From JAXMHQ01 sp046346665 (GTDB lineage Bacteria > Verrucomicrobiota > Verrucomicrobiia > Limisphaerales > JAXMHQ01): a stretch of 41,416 bases of DNA. The DNA lies in NCBI GenBank assembly GCA_046346665.1, contig JAXMHQ010000040.1:1-41416 (forward strand). Reading direction: 5' to 3'. Below, piece after piece: positions 23,789-30,640 of the stretch. A program made the translations under genes and the position numbers. The notes beneath the pieces were generated by a model, which was given only the letters and a program-made list of their open reading frames with translations, was not told the DNA's origin and searched no databases. How positions within the stretch are numbered: position 1 is the first letter of the stretch; every line of letters starts with the position of its first letter.

Positions 23789-25633
23789 ATGGCTGACGAC
23801 GCGAAGCACAATTACGACGAGAGCAAGATCAAGACGTTGTCCTCCCTGGAGCACATCCGGCTCCGGACGGGCATGTATATTGGGCGGATCGGGAACGGCA
23901 CGCATCCGGACGACGGTTGTTACATCCTGTTGAAGGAGGTCCTGGATAACGCCATCGACGAATTCATCATGGGCCATGGCAAGGAGGTGCGGATCCAGAT
24001 TGACGGCTCCCGTGTGTCGGTGCGGGATTTCGGGCGGGGAATTCCGCTGGGGAAAGTGGTGGATTGTGTATCCAAGATCAACACGGGCGCGAAGTACAAC
24101 GACGACGTGTTCCAGTTCAGCGTGGGCCTGAACGGCGTGGGCACCAAGGCGGTGAACGCGCTTTCGAAATCGTTCCTGGTGCGCAGTCATCGATCGGGCG
24201 AGTTTGCGGAGGCGACGTTTCGGCAGGGGAAACTGCGCAAGGAAGACAAAGGCAGGACGAAGGAGCCGGACGGGACATATATTGAGTTCGAGCCGGACCC
24301 GGACATTTTCAAGGAATTCGAATTCCGCGCCGAGCATGTGGAGCACCGGTTGCGGCATTACAGTTATCTGAACACGGGGCTGAAGCTGGTCCTGGCGCTG
24401 GGCGGGGCGGAGCCGAAGGTGTTCCAGTCGCGGCTCGGGTTGATGGACCTGGTGATGGAGGACCTGTCGGCGGACGGGAGCGAGCCGATTTACGCGCCGC
24501 TGCATTATTCGAGCAAGATGTTGGAGTTCTGTTTCACGCACAGCAACAGCCGGTACGGGGAGACGTTTTATTCGTTTGTGAACGGGCAGTACACGAGCGA
24601 CGGCGGCACGCACCTGAGCGCGTTCCGCGAAGGCCTGCTCAAGGCCGTCAACGAATTCGGCAAGGCCAAGTACGAGGGCGACGACGTCCGGGAAGCCATG
24701 GTGGGCGCGGTCGCCATCCGGCTCAAGGATCCCGTGTTCGAATCGCAGACGAAGAACAAGCTGGGCAACACGGAAATCCGGACCGAGCTGGTGAACAACG
24801 TGCGCGAGGAGCTGCTGCACTTTTTCCATCGCAACAAGGAGATTGCCGAAAAGATCCTCGCCAAGGCGGAGGACACGCGGGAGTTGCGCAAGGAATTGCA
24901 GGAGGTCAAGAAGCTGGCCCGGGAGCGCGCGAAGGCGATCACGATCCGGATTCCGCAACTGAAGGATTGCCGGAATCATTACGATCGGAAGCGCGACAAG
25001 GGCCGGGGAACGATGGTGTTTATTTGCGAAGGCCAGTCGGCGGCGGGATCGATCACGAGCTGCCGCGACGTGAACAACCAGGCGGTGTTCGTGCTGAAGG
25101 GCAAGCCCCTCAATGTGTGGGATCTCAAGCGGGACGTGGTGTATCGGAACGACGAGATGTACAATCTCATGCAGAGCCTGAACATCGAGGACAGCCTGGA
25201 GGGGTTGCGCTACGACAAGGTGATCCTGGCGACGGACGCGGACGTGGACGGCTTGCACATCCGGAACCTGATGATCACGTATTTTTTCCGGTTCTTCGAT
25301 TCGCTGGTGCACGAGGGGCATTTGTATGTGCTGGAGACGCCGCTGTTCCGGGTTCGCACGAAGGAGAAGACGGTGTATTGCTATTCCGATGCGGAGCGGG
25401 ACGAGGCGGTGAAGTCGATGGGGGGCAAGCCGGAGATCACCCGGTTCAAGGGGCTGGGAGAAATTTCACCGGCGGAATTCAAGCAATTCATCGGGGACGA
25501 CATGCGGATCACGCGCGTCGAATACGCTCCGAAGCCGGAAGCCGCGGGGATCCTCGCGTTCTACATGGGCAAGAACACGCCGGAGCGGAAGGATTACATC
25601 ATGGAGAATTTGATTGTGCCGGTGGAGGATTGA
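23789..25633 (+). CDS. parE: DNA topoisomerase IV subunit B (ParE/GyrB family)
   Basis: The 614-residue product is a complete type IIA topoisomerase B subunit. The GHKL ATPase shows KEVLDNAIDE (Glu50, Asn54), DFGRGIP and GLNGVGTKAVNALS; the transducer has the QTKNKLGN lysine motif. The TOPRIM domain has ICEGQSAAGSI (Glu414), ATDADVDGLHIR (Asp483/485/487) and FKGLGE near the end. The SITSCRDVNNQAVFVLKGKPLNVWDL segment fits ParE of the Bacteroidota/Verrucomicrobiota type more than GyrB. The usual EGDSA is EGQSA here. It forms an A2B2 enzyme with ParC, which decatenates daughter chromosomes. No parC follows, so the partner must be elsewhere. The ATG has no strong Shine-Dalgarno. Confidence 0.93.
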   Translation: MADDAKHNYDESKIKTLSSLEHIRLRTGMYIGRIGNGTHPDDGCYILLKEVLDNAIDEFIMGHGKEVRIQIDGSRVSVRDFGRGIPLGKVVDCVSKINTGAKYNDDVFQFSVGLNGVGTKAVNALSKSFLVRSHRSGEFAEATFRQGKLRKEDKGRTKEPDGTYIEFEPDPDIFKEFEFRAEHVEHRLRHYSYLNTGLKLVLALGGAEPKVFQSRLGLMDLVMEDLSADGSEPIYAPLHYSSKMLEFCFTHSNSRYGETFYSFVNGQYTSDGGTHLSAFREGLLKAVNEFGKAKYEGDDVREAMVGAVAIRLKDPVFESQTKNKLGNTEIRTELVNNVREELLHFFHRNKEIAEKILAKAEDTRELRKELQEVKKLARERAKAITIRIPQLKDCRNHYDRKRDKGRGTMVFICEGQSAAGSITSCRDVNNQAVFVLKGKPLNVWDLKRDVVYRNDEMYNLMQSLNIEDSLEGLRYDKVILATDADVDGLHIRNLMITYFFRFFDSLVHEGHLYVLETPLFRVRTKEKTVYCYSDAERDEAVKSMGGKPEITRFKGLGEISPAEFKQFIGDDMRITRVEYAPKPEAAGILAFYMGKNTPERKDYIMENLIVPVED

Positions 25634-25690
25634 CGAATGACGAATGACGAATGACGCTTTCGTCGTCGTCGTCGTCGTCGTCCTCGTCCT
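25634..25690. repeat. GACGAAT heptamer array and TCG run, element H
   Basis: Directly after the parE stop, TGACGAA repeats in 7-bp phase four times (the first TGA is the stop codon itself). It then passes through GACGCTTTCGTC into a run of GTC triplets and CCTCGTCCTCGG. GACGAA can pair with TTCGTC, so this is a compact or eroded member of the inverted-arm class. The rest of the gap to 25860 shows nothing recognisable. Confidence 0.6.
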
Positions 25691-25859
25691 CGGTTTTTTA
25701 GAGGGACGCAAGGGACTGAAAGGACTTGAGGGGTTCGGCGGTTCATTTCCCTATTGCGGCGGGGCTGGGGCGGGCTTAGACTGGACGGCGTCAGGCTGGC
25801 CCGTTGGCGGCGGGCTGTTGGTGTTCGGTGCAGGCTCAGTTCGAATCGAGTGCGAACGT

Positions 25860-26099
25860 ATGAGAATACTGCTTCAACACATGCGCACCCAGCTGTATCT
25901 CCGCGATGCCGATGCGTGGACGGCGGATCCTTTCGAGGCGCTCGACTTCCAGCATTCCCTCCGCGCGCTCGATTACGCCCGCGATCACAAGCTTCCCAGC
26001 GTCCAGATCGCGGTCAAATTCCTCGACAGCCATTTCGACGAGATCGTTCCGCTCCCGCCGATCCAGGCGGGCGGGGCCCAGCCTCGGCCGACGGCCTGA
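25860..26099 (+). CDS. small protein of unknown function
   Basis: The 79-residue product reads MRILLQHMRTQLYLRDADAWTADPFEALDFQHSLRALDYARDHKLPSVQIAVKFLDSHFDEIVPLP... and has no signal peptide. The pattern is a beta-strand opening, an aromatic/acidic middle and a helix (SLRALDYARDH). It recalls small conserved cytoplasmic proteins of Verrucomicrobiota found near response regulators, but the function is unknown. The frame stays open upstream to 25644, but that part is repeat-encoded (a valine run from GTC triplets), so the start at 25860 is used. It precedes a sensor kinase/regulator pair on the same strand and could be an accessory to it (inference). Confidence 0.6.
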   Translation: MRILLQHMRTQLYLRDADAWTADPFEALDFQHSLRALDYARDHKLPSVQIAVKFLDSHFDEIVPLPPIQAGGAQPRPTA

Positions 26100-26103
26100 A
26101 TTG

Positions 26104-26195
26104 AGTCGAAGGTCGAGGGTCGAGAGTCGAGGGGCCAATCCGGCCGATCACGCGATGACATCAGGCCCTCGACTCTCGACTCTGGACTCTCGACT
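26104..26195. repeat. inverted-arm heptamer hairpin, element E
   Basis: The left arm at 26104-26135 is AGTCGAA, GGTCGAG, GGTCGAG, AGTCGAG, then GGGCC. The right arm at 26164-26195 is GGCC, then CTCGACT, CTCGACT, CTGGACT, CTCGACT. The arms are complementary over about 30 bp with four or five mismatches and a centre of about 28 bases, so a long hairpin or cruciform is possible. It begins 5 bp after a stop codon and ends 49 bp before the kinase start. Confidence 0.88.
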
Positions 26196-26244
26196 CACAC
26201 TGGATTTGCCTTCGGGGTTGTGCCGCCGCTTGGGCTTGGGCAAC

Positions 26245-29200
26245 ATGGGGGTTGTGCGATACCGTCGCCGATGGTGGAACAGACTGGCGGAGGCGCTGCG
26301 CCGGCCCGGGTTGGCGGCGGCCGGGTGGTTTCTGGCGGGTTGGACGGCATGGGCCGGGCAGAATTATTTTATTCGCACCTGGCACGCCGACGACGGCCTT
26401 CCGCAAAACGCCGTCAGCACCGTCACCCAGACCCGCGACGGTTATCTTTGGATTGGCACTTACAGCGGGCTCGCGCGGTTCGACGGGGTTCGCTTCGTCA
26501 TTTTCAACAACAACAACACGCCGGCGATGTATTCCAGCCGGGTCACGGCGTTGTTCGAGGATTCCGCGGGCAACCTCTGGATCGGCTACGAAGGCGGCGG
26601 GCTCGCGCGCTACTGGGAAGGCGCTTTTTTCGCGGTGAAGGGCTTGCCGGCCTGGAATGGCCGCAAGGTCCTCGCCATCGGCGAGGACCAGGAAGGCAAT
26701 ATCTGGGCCCTGGGCGCCGACGGCGCCATGCTCCGCATCCGGGATCGCACCCTCATCGAGCCGCCGTTTCCCGGCACGGCCGATTACGGCTCGCTGCTGC
26801 GCGACCGCCAAGGCCGGATCTGGGTTTTTTGGTCGGGTAAGATTTTCCAGCTCCAGGGAGACCGCCTGGTCCCGGTGGATTTCGGATTGCCGCCGGGGTC
26901 GAATTACATCCAGGGCGCGTGCGTGGCGCGGGCGGGCGGGCTGTGGATCATGGCGCAGGGATTGATGCGCCGCTGGGAGGATGGCGTTTGGGCGGATGAG
27001 GCGGTGGCGGCGCCGTGGGGCGGCAGCGCGGCGGTGACCGCGGTGGTCGAACGGCGCGGCGGCGGCTTCGCGGCCGGCATCGTCGACAACGGCGTCAGCC
27101 TGGTCCAACCCGACGGATCCTGCATCCATTTCAGCCGCACCAACGGGCTTTCGAGCGATTGGGTCCGGAGCGTATGCGAGGATCGCGAGGGCAACGTCTG
27201 GCTGGGAACCGGGAACGGCCTGGGCGTCCTGCGGCCGGGTAAGGTGGCGTCGGTGGAGGCGCCGGACGGCTGGCAGGGTCGCGCGGTGTTGTCCGTGTGC
27301 CCTGCGGGGGACGGTTCGGTCTGGATCGGCACCGAGGGCGCGGGGATTTATCATTACGACCCCGCCTGGGATCGCTGGCGGCACTATGGATCCGCGGAGG
27401 GATTGCCCAACCTGTTCATCTGGTCGCTGGCAATCGATCCCGGCGGCCGGCTCTGGGCCGGGACGTGGGGCGGGGGACTGGTGATGCGGGACGGCGACCG
27501 GTTCCGCTGCCCGGCGGGGCTGGAATCCCTGACCGTGCCGGTGCTGGCGCTGCTGCCGCAGGGATCGAACAATCTGTGGATCGGGACCGAGACGGGTCTG
27601 GGGCATTTTCGCGACGGTGAATTCGAGAATTTCGGGCACAATGCCGGCTTGATTTTTCCGGATGTCCGGTGCGTGGCGCGCGACGCCCAGGGAACGGTGT
27701 GGTTCGGGATGATGGGCGGCGGGCTCGGCATCCTGTCGAACGGCTCCATCCGCCAGCTCCGGCATGGACAGGGATTGTCCAGCGAATTTGTGCAATGCCT
27801 GGAGGTGGAGACGAACGGGAACGTCTGGGTGGGAACTTTCGGGGGCGGACTGAGCCGCTATCGGAACGGGAGCTTCGCGGGGATCGGGTCGCGGCAGGGG
27901 TTGCCGAACGATGTGATTTGCAGCATTGAAGACGACGAGCGCGGCTATTTCTGGTTCAGTTCGCACGGGGGAATTTTCCGGGTCAGCAAGGACCAGCTCA
28001 ATCGCTGCGCGGACGGCGAGCTGGAATCCGTGAGCTGCCTGTCGCTGGTGCGGAGCGACGGTCTTGAGACCCTGGAGTGTTCCGGGGGATTCCAGCCGGC
28101 GAGCTGCCGGACGCCCGACGGGCGGCTTTGGTTCCCGACCAGCCGCGGCCTCACGGTGGTGGATCCCAAGGAGCGGCGGGTGAATTACATGCCGCCGCCG
28201 GTGGAGATCGAGGACCTGCTTGTGGACGGCCTGCCGGCGGAACGGGAGGAGACCGATCCGCCCAAAGTGATCATCCCGCCCGGGAGCAGCCGCATCGAAA
28301 TTTTCTTCACCGCGCTGAGCCTCACGGCGCCGGAGAAAGTGCGGTTCAAATACCGCCTTGAAGGGATGGAGAAGGACTGGGTGGATGCGGGGAATCGTCG
28401 GTCGGCGACGTTCAGTTTCCTCCCGCCGGGGCGTTATGAATTCCGGGTGATTGCGTGCAACAACGATGGGATCTGGAACGAGGTCGGGCAATCCGTGATC
28501 CTGATTGCGCTGCCGCATTTCTGGCAGACGCTTTGGTTCAAGGCCGGGGCCGGGACGCTGCTGGTGCTGGTGGTCGGCGGACTGGCCGTGTTCGAGACGA
28601 GCCGCCGCATGCGGTGGAAAGTGGAGCGGCTCCAGCGCGAACAGGCCGTCGAACGCGAACGCGCCCGCATCGCGAAGGACATCCACGACGACCTCGGCGC
28701 CAGCCTCACGCGAATTACACTGCTCAGCCAGTCCGCGCGGTCGCAGCTCGACGACCCCGCCCAGGCCGCGTCCAGCATCGACCGCGTCTACAGCACGGCA
28801 CACGATCTCACCCGCGCGATGGATGAAATTGTCTGGGCGGTCAACCCGGCGCAGGACACGCTGGAAAGCCTGGCGGGTTACCTCGGCAAATTCGCGCAGG
28901 ATTTCCTGGGGGCGGCGGGCATCAGTTGCCGGCTGGATTTCTCGGTCGAACTGCCCCCCTGGCCGCTCGGAGCCGAAGCCCGGCACAACCTGTTCCTCGC
29001 GTTCAAGGAAGTTCTGAACAACATCGTCAAACACGCCGGCGCCACCGAGGTCCGCGTCTCGCTGTCGTCCGAATCCCACCTGTTCACGCTGTGCATCGAG
29101 GACAACGGGCGCGGGTTCGATCCGTCCCACCCTTCCGCGCCGGACCAGCCGGCGGACGGCAACGGCGTGGGGAACATCCAGCGCCGGTTGCGGGAGATCG

Positions 29201-29286
29201 GCGGGCGCTGCGACCTCGAGAGCAGCCCCGGCCGCGGCACCCGGGTCCGGTTCATCGTGCCTGTTGCGCCGCGCAGGCGTCCGTGA
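26245..29286 (+). CDS. beta-propeller sensor histidine kinase
   Basis: The 1013-residue product begins MGVVRYRRRWWNRLAEALRRPGLAAAGWFLAGWTAWAGQ, a signal or anchor sequence. Reg_prop repeats span about 45-640 (TWHADDGLPQNAVSTVTQTRDGYLWIGTYSGLARFDG, LWIGTETGLGHFRDG). A YYY domain (FKYRLEGMEKDWVDAGNRRSATFSFLPPGRYEFRVIA) and a membrane helix (763-783) follow. The cytoplasmic part is HisKA_3 (RIAKDIHDDLGASLTRI, His near 814) and HATPase_c (NIVKHAGA, EDNGRGF, GNGVGNIQRRL). The start at 26245 is the first one outside element E; the frame is open farther upstream through repeat DNA. The regulator gene starts 28 bp after the stop. The neighbouring GH2 gene suggests sensing of beta-linked sugars (inference). 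Confidence 0.93.
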   Translation: MGVVRYRRRWWNRLAEALRRPGLAAAGWFLAGWTAWAGQNYFIRTWHADDGLPQNAVSTVTQTRDGYLWIGTYSGLARFDGVRFVIFNNNNTPAMYSSRVTALFEDSAGNLWIGYEGGGLARYWEGAFFAVKGLPAWNGRKVLAIGEDQEGNIWALGADGAMLRIRDRTLIEPPFPGTADYGSLLRDRQGRIWVFWSGKIFQLQGDRLVPVDFGLPPGSNYIQGACVARAGGLWIMAQGLMRRWEDGVWADEAVAAPWGGSAAVTAVVERRGGGFAAGIVDNGVSLVQPDGSCIHFSRTNGLSSDWVRSVCEDREGNVWLGTGNGLGVLRPGKVASVEAPDGWQGRAVLSVCPAGDGSVWIGTEGAGIYHYDPAWDRWRHYGSAEGLPNLFIWSLAIDPGGRLWAGTWGGGLVMRDGDRFRCPAGLESLTVPVLALLPQGSNNLWIGTETGLGHFRDGEFENFGHNAGLIFPDVRCVARDAQGTVWFGMMGGGLGILSNGSIRQLRHGQGLSSEFVQCLEVETNGNVWVGTFGGGLSRYRNGSFAGIGSRQGLPNDVICSIEDDERGYFWFSSHGGIFRVSKDQLNRCADGELESVSCLSLVRSDGLETLECSGGFQPASCRTPDGRLWFPTSRGLTVVDPKERRVNYMPPPVEIEDLLVDGLPAEREETDPPKVIIPPGSSRIEIFFTALSLTAPEKVRFKYRLEGMEKDWVDAGNRRSATFSFLPPGRYEFRVIACNNDGIWNEVGQSVILIALPHFWQTLWFKAGAGTLLVLVVGGLAVFETSRRMRWKVERLQREQAVERERARIAKDIHDDLGASLTRITLLSQSARSQLDDPAQAASSIDRVYSTAHDLTRAMDEIVWAVNPAQDTLESLAGYLGKFAQDFLGAAGISCRLDFSVELPPWPLGAEARHNLFLAFKEVLNNIVKHAGATEVRVSLSSESHLFTLCIEDNGRGFDPSHPSAPDQPADGNGVGNIQRRLREIGGRCDLESSPGRGTRVRFIVPVAPRRRP

Positions 29287-29314
29287 CTATGATTCCCCCC
29301 GCTGGAGTCCCGAC

Positions 29315-29998
29315 ATGAGCGACGACAAACGAGCTTCCGCAGCCACGGCCATCCCGGTGTCCATCGTGGAGGACGATGCGCCCGCGCGCGAGATCTTCGC
29401 GGACTGGATCCGCCGGGCCGGCGATTTCCGGTGCGTGAGCCAGTTCGGCAACGCCGAGGCCGCGCTTGCGAAACTGCCGGCCGACAAGCCGTCGGTGGTG
29501 TTGATGGACATCAATCTGCCGGGGATGAACGGGATCGAATGCGTTCGGCGCCTGAAGCCGCTTCTGCCCGAAACCCAGTTCGTCATGATCACGGTTTACG
29601 AGGACGCGGACAACATCTTCAACGCGCTGACGGCGGGCGCGACCGGCTACCTGCTGAAGCAAACGCCCCGGGACGGGCTCATCGCGGCGCTCCGGGACGC
29701 CCTCGCCGGCGGCTCCCCCATGTCCAGCAACATCGCCCGGAAGGTCGTGCAATCCTTCCAGAAACCGGCGCCGCGAGCGGACGAATCCGCGACCCTGTCC
29801 CCGCGCGAACGCGAGGTGCTGGAACTGCTGGCGCGCGGGTATCTGTACAAGGAGATTTCCAGCCAGCTCAAAATCAGCGTCCCCACCGTCAACACCTACA
29901 TCCGCCGCATCTACGAAAAACTCCAGGTCCGGTCCCGCGCCCAGGCCGTCGCCAAATACGGCCACTTCAACTCCGCCGACGACCGCTGGCCGAAGTGA
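29315..29998 (+). CDS. NarL/FixJ-type response regulator
   Basis: The 227-residue product has a receiver domain (SIVEDDAPAREIF, phospho-acceptor Asp65 in VVLMDINLPGMNG, ITVYEDADN, YLLKQT) and a LuxR-type helix-turn-helix (LSPREREVLELLARGYLYKEISSQLKISVPTVNTYIRRIYEKL). GGAG seven bases before the ATG at 29315 supports this start over upstream alternative codons. It is the cognate partner of the preceding kinase and a paralogue of the regulator at 12.1 kb. The C-terminus carries a short extra tail (HFNSADDRWPK). Confidence 0.94.
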   Translation: MSDDKRASAATAIPVSIVEDDAPAREIFADWIRRAGDFRCVSQFGNAEAALAKLPADKPSVVLMDINLPGMNGIECVRRLKPLLPETQFVMITVYEDADNIFNALTAGATGYLLKQTPRDGLIAALRDALAGGSPMSSNIARKVVQSFQKPAPRADESATLSPREREVLELLARGYLYKEISSQLKISVPTVNTYIRRIYEKLQVRSRAQAVAKYGHFNSADDRWPK

Positions 29999-30011
29999 GA
30001 GGGGAAGATGG

Positions 30012-30573
30012 TTAACCGCGAATGGACGCGAATGGACGCGAATGGACGCGAATTGCTGGGGTTAAAATTTGAAACCTTGTGCGGGATGTCGAGTTAGAGC
30101 GATACGCTCCCATTCCAGCCTGGGGCGTTTGAAATTCAGAATCACACCCACGGTTAATCCCGTGATCCGCAGATAGTTCAATATCTGCCCGCGTTCGTGG
30201 TCGGTAATGGCGTCAACGACCTTCGCGTCCACCACAACGGCGTGGTATGCGATAAGGTCTGGAATGTACTCACCCACAGCGACGCCTTTATAAACGATTG
30301 GATAATGTGGCTGTTGTGTGAACGGAATTCCCGAAAGTTGGAATTCCACAACCAGTGCGTTCTCGTAGGGTTTTTCGTGGAGACCGTGCCCGAGTTTGTT
30401 GAGAACCTCCAATGCCGAGCCAACGATCCTATAAACCTCACTTTTCAACAGCAGTTCCTGATTCGCCCTCATATTCCCTCATTCCACTTTGAACATGCTG
30501 TGCCGGAAGCAGGCACTGTTTCAACCACAAATGCAGCCCCGAATTCGCGTCCATTGGCGTCCATTCGCGGTTA
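30012..30573 (-). mobile_element. inverted-repeat cassette carrying a GxxExxY gene, element F
   Basis: The left arm (30012-30055) reads TTAACCGCGAATGGACGCGA and continues as three 10-bp units (GCGAATGGAC) ending GCGAATTG. The right arm (30541-30573) is its reverse complement with one unit fewer and one mismatch. Between the arms lies only one gene, whose stop is about 6 bp from the left arm, and a 68-bp leader. The interior is visibly A+T-richer than the flanking genes. Both neighbours are on the opposite strand. No transposase or clear target duplication is seen. The compact layout suggests a mobile or once-mobile unit (inference). Confidence 0.8.
30062..30472 (-). CDS. GxxExxY protein (PD-(D/E)XK-fold family)
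   Basis: The 136-residue product has the naming motif G30-L-H-E33-K-P-Y36, followed by a helix (ENALVVEFQLSGIPF). It then has YIPDLIAYHAVVVDAK, which supplies Asp72 and the Asp82-x-Lys84 pair of a PD-(D/E)XK nuclease-type site. DHERGQILNYLRITGLTVGVILNF closes the fold, as in the PDDEXK_3/GxxExxY family (length normally about 120-140). The ATG at 30472 is preceded by GAGG at a suitable distance. The family is widespread, often multicopy, and has no proven function; nuclease activity is inferred from fold residues. It is the only gene inside an inverted-repeat cassette and runs against both neighbours. A small stem, GTGCC/GGCAC at 30500-30516, lies in its leader. Confidence 0.88.
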   Translation of the reverse strand: MRANQELLLKSEVYRIVGSALEVLNKLGHGLHEKPYENALVVEFQLSGIPFTQQPHYPIVYKGVAVGEYIPDLIAYHAVVVDAKVVDAITDHERGQILNYLRITGLTVGVILNFKRPRLEWERIALTRHPAQGFKF

Positions 30574-30640
30574 AAATCCCAGTTTCCGTTTACAAGTTCA
30601 TTTGCCCAAGGGCAGGTGGCTGGATAAACTCCCCGCGCCT

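Noticed and set aside
25644..25859. N-terminal extension of the 79-residue protein
   Set aside because: The added part encodes a valine run from a GTC repeat and the remains of a GACGAAT array, so the start at 25860 is preferred.
25836..25860. GTTCGAATC motif as part of a tRNA T-arm
   Set aside because: No acceptor or anticodon stem can be formed around it.
26161..29130. Minus-strand open frame of nearly 1000 codons opposite the second propeller kinase
   Set aside because: It is antisense to a gene with clear kinase motifs and has no recognisable features of its own.
30012..30573. Element F as a classical insertion sequence
   Set aside because: No transposase motif and no clear target-site duplication; the enclosed gene is a GxxExxY protein.
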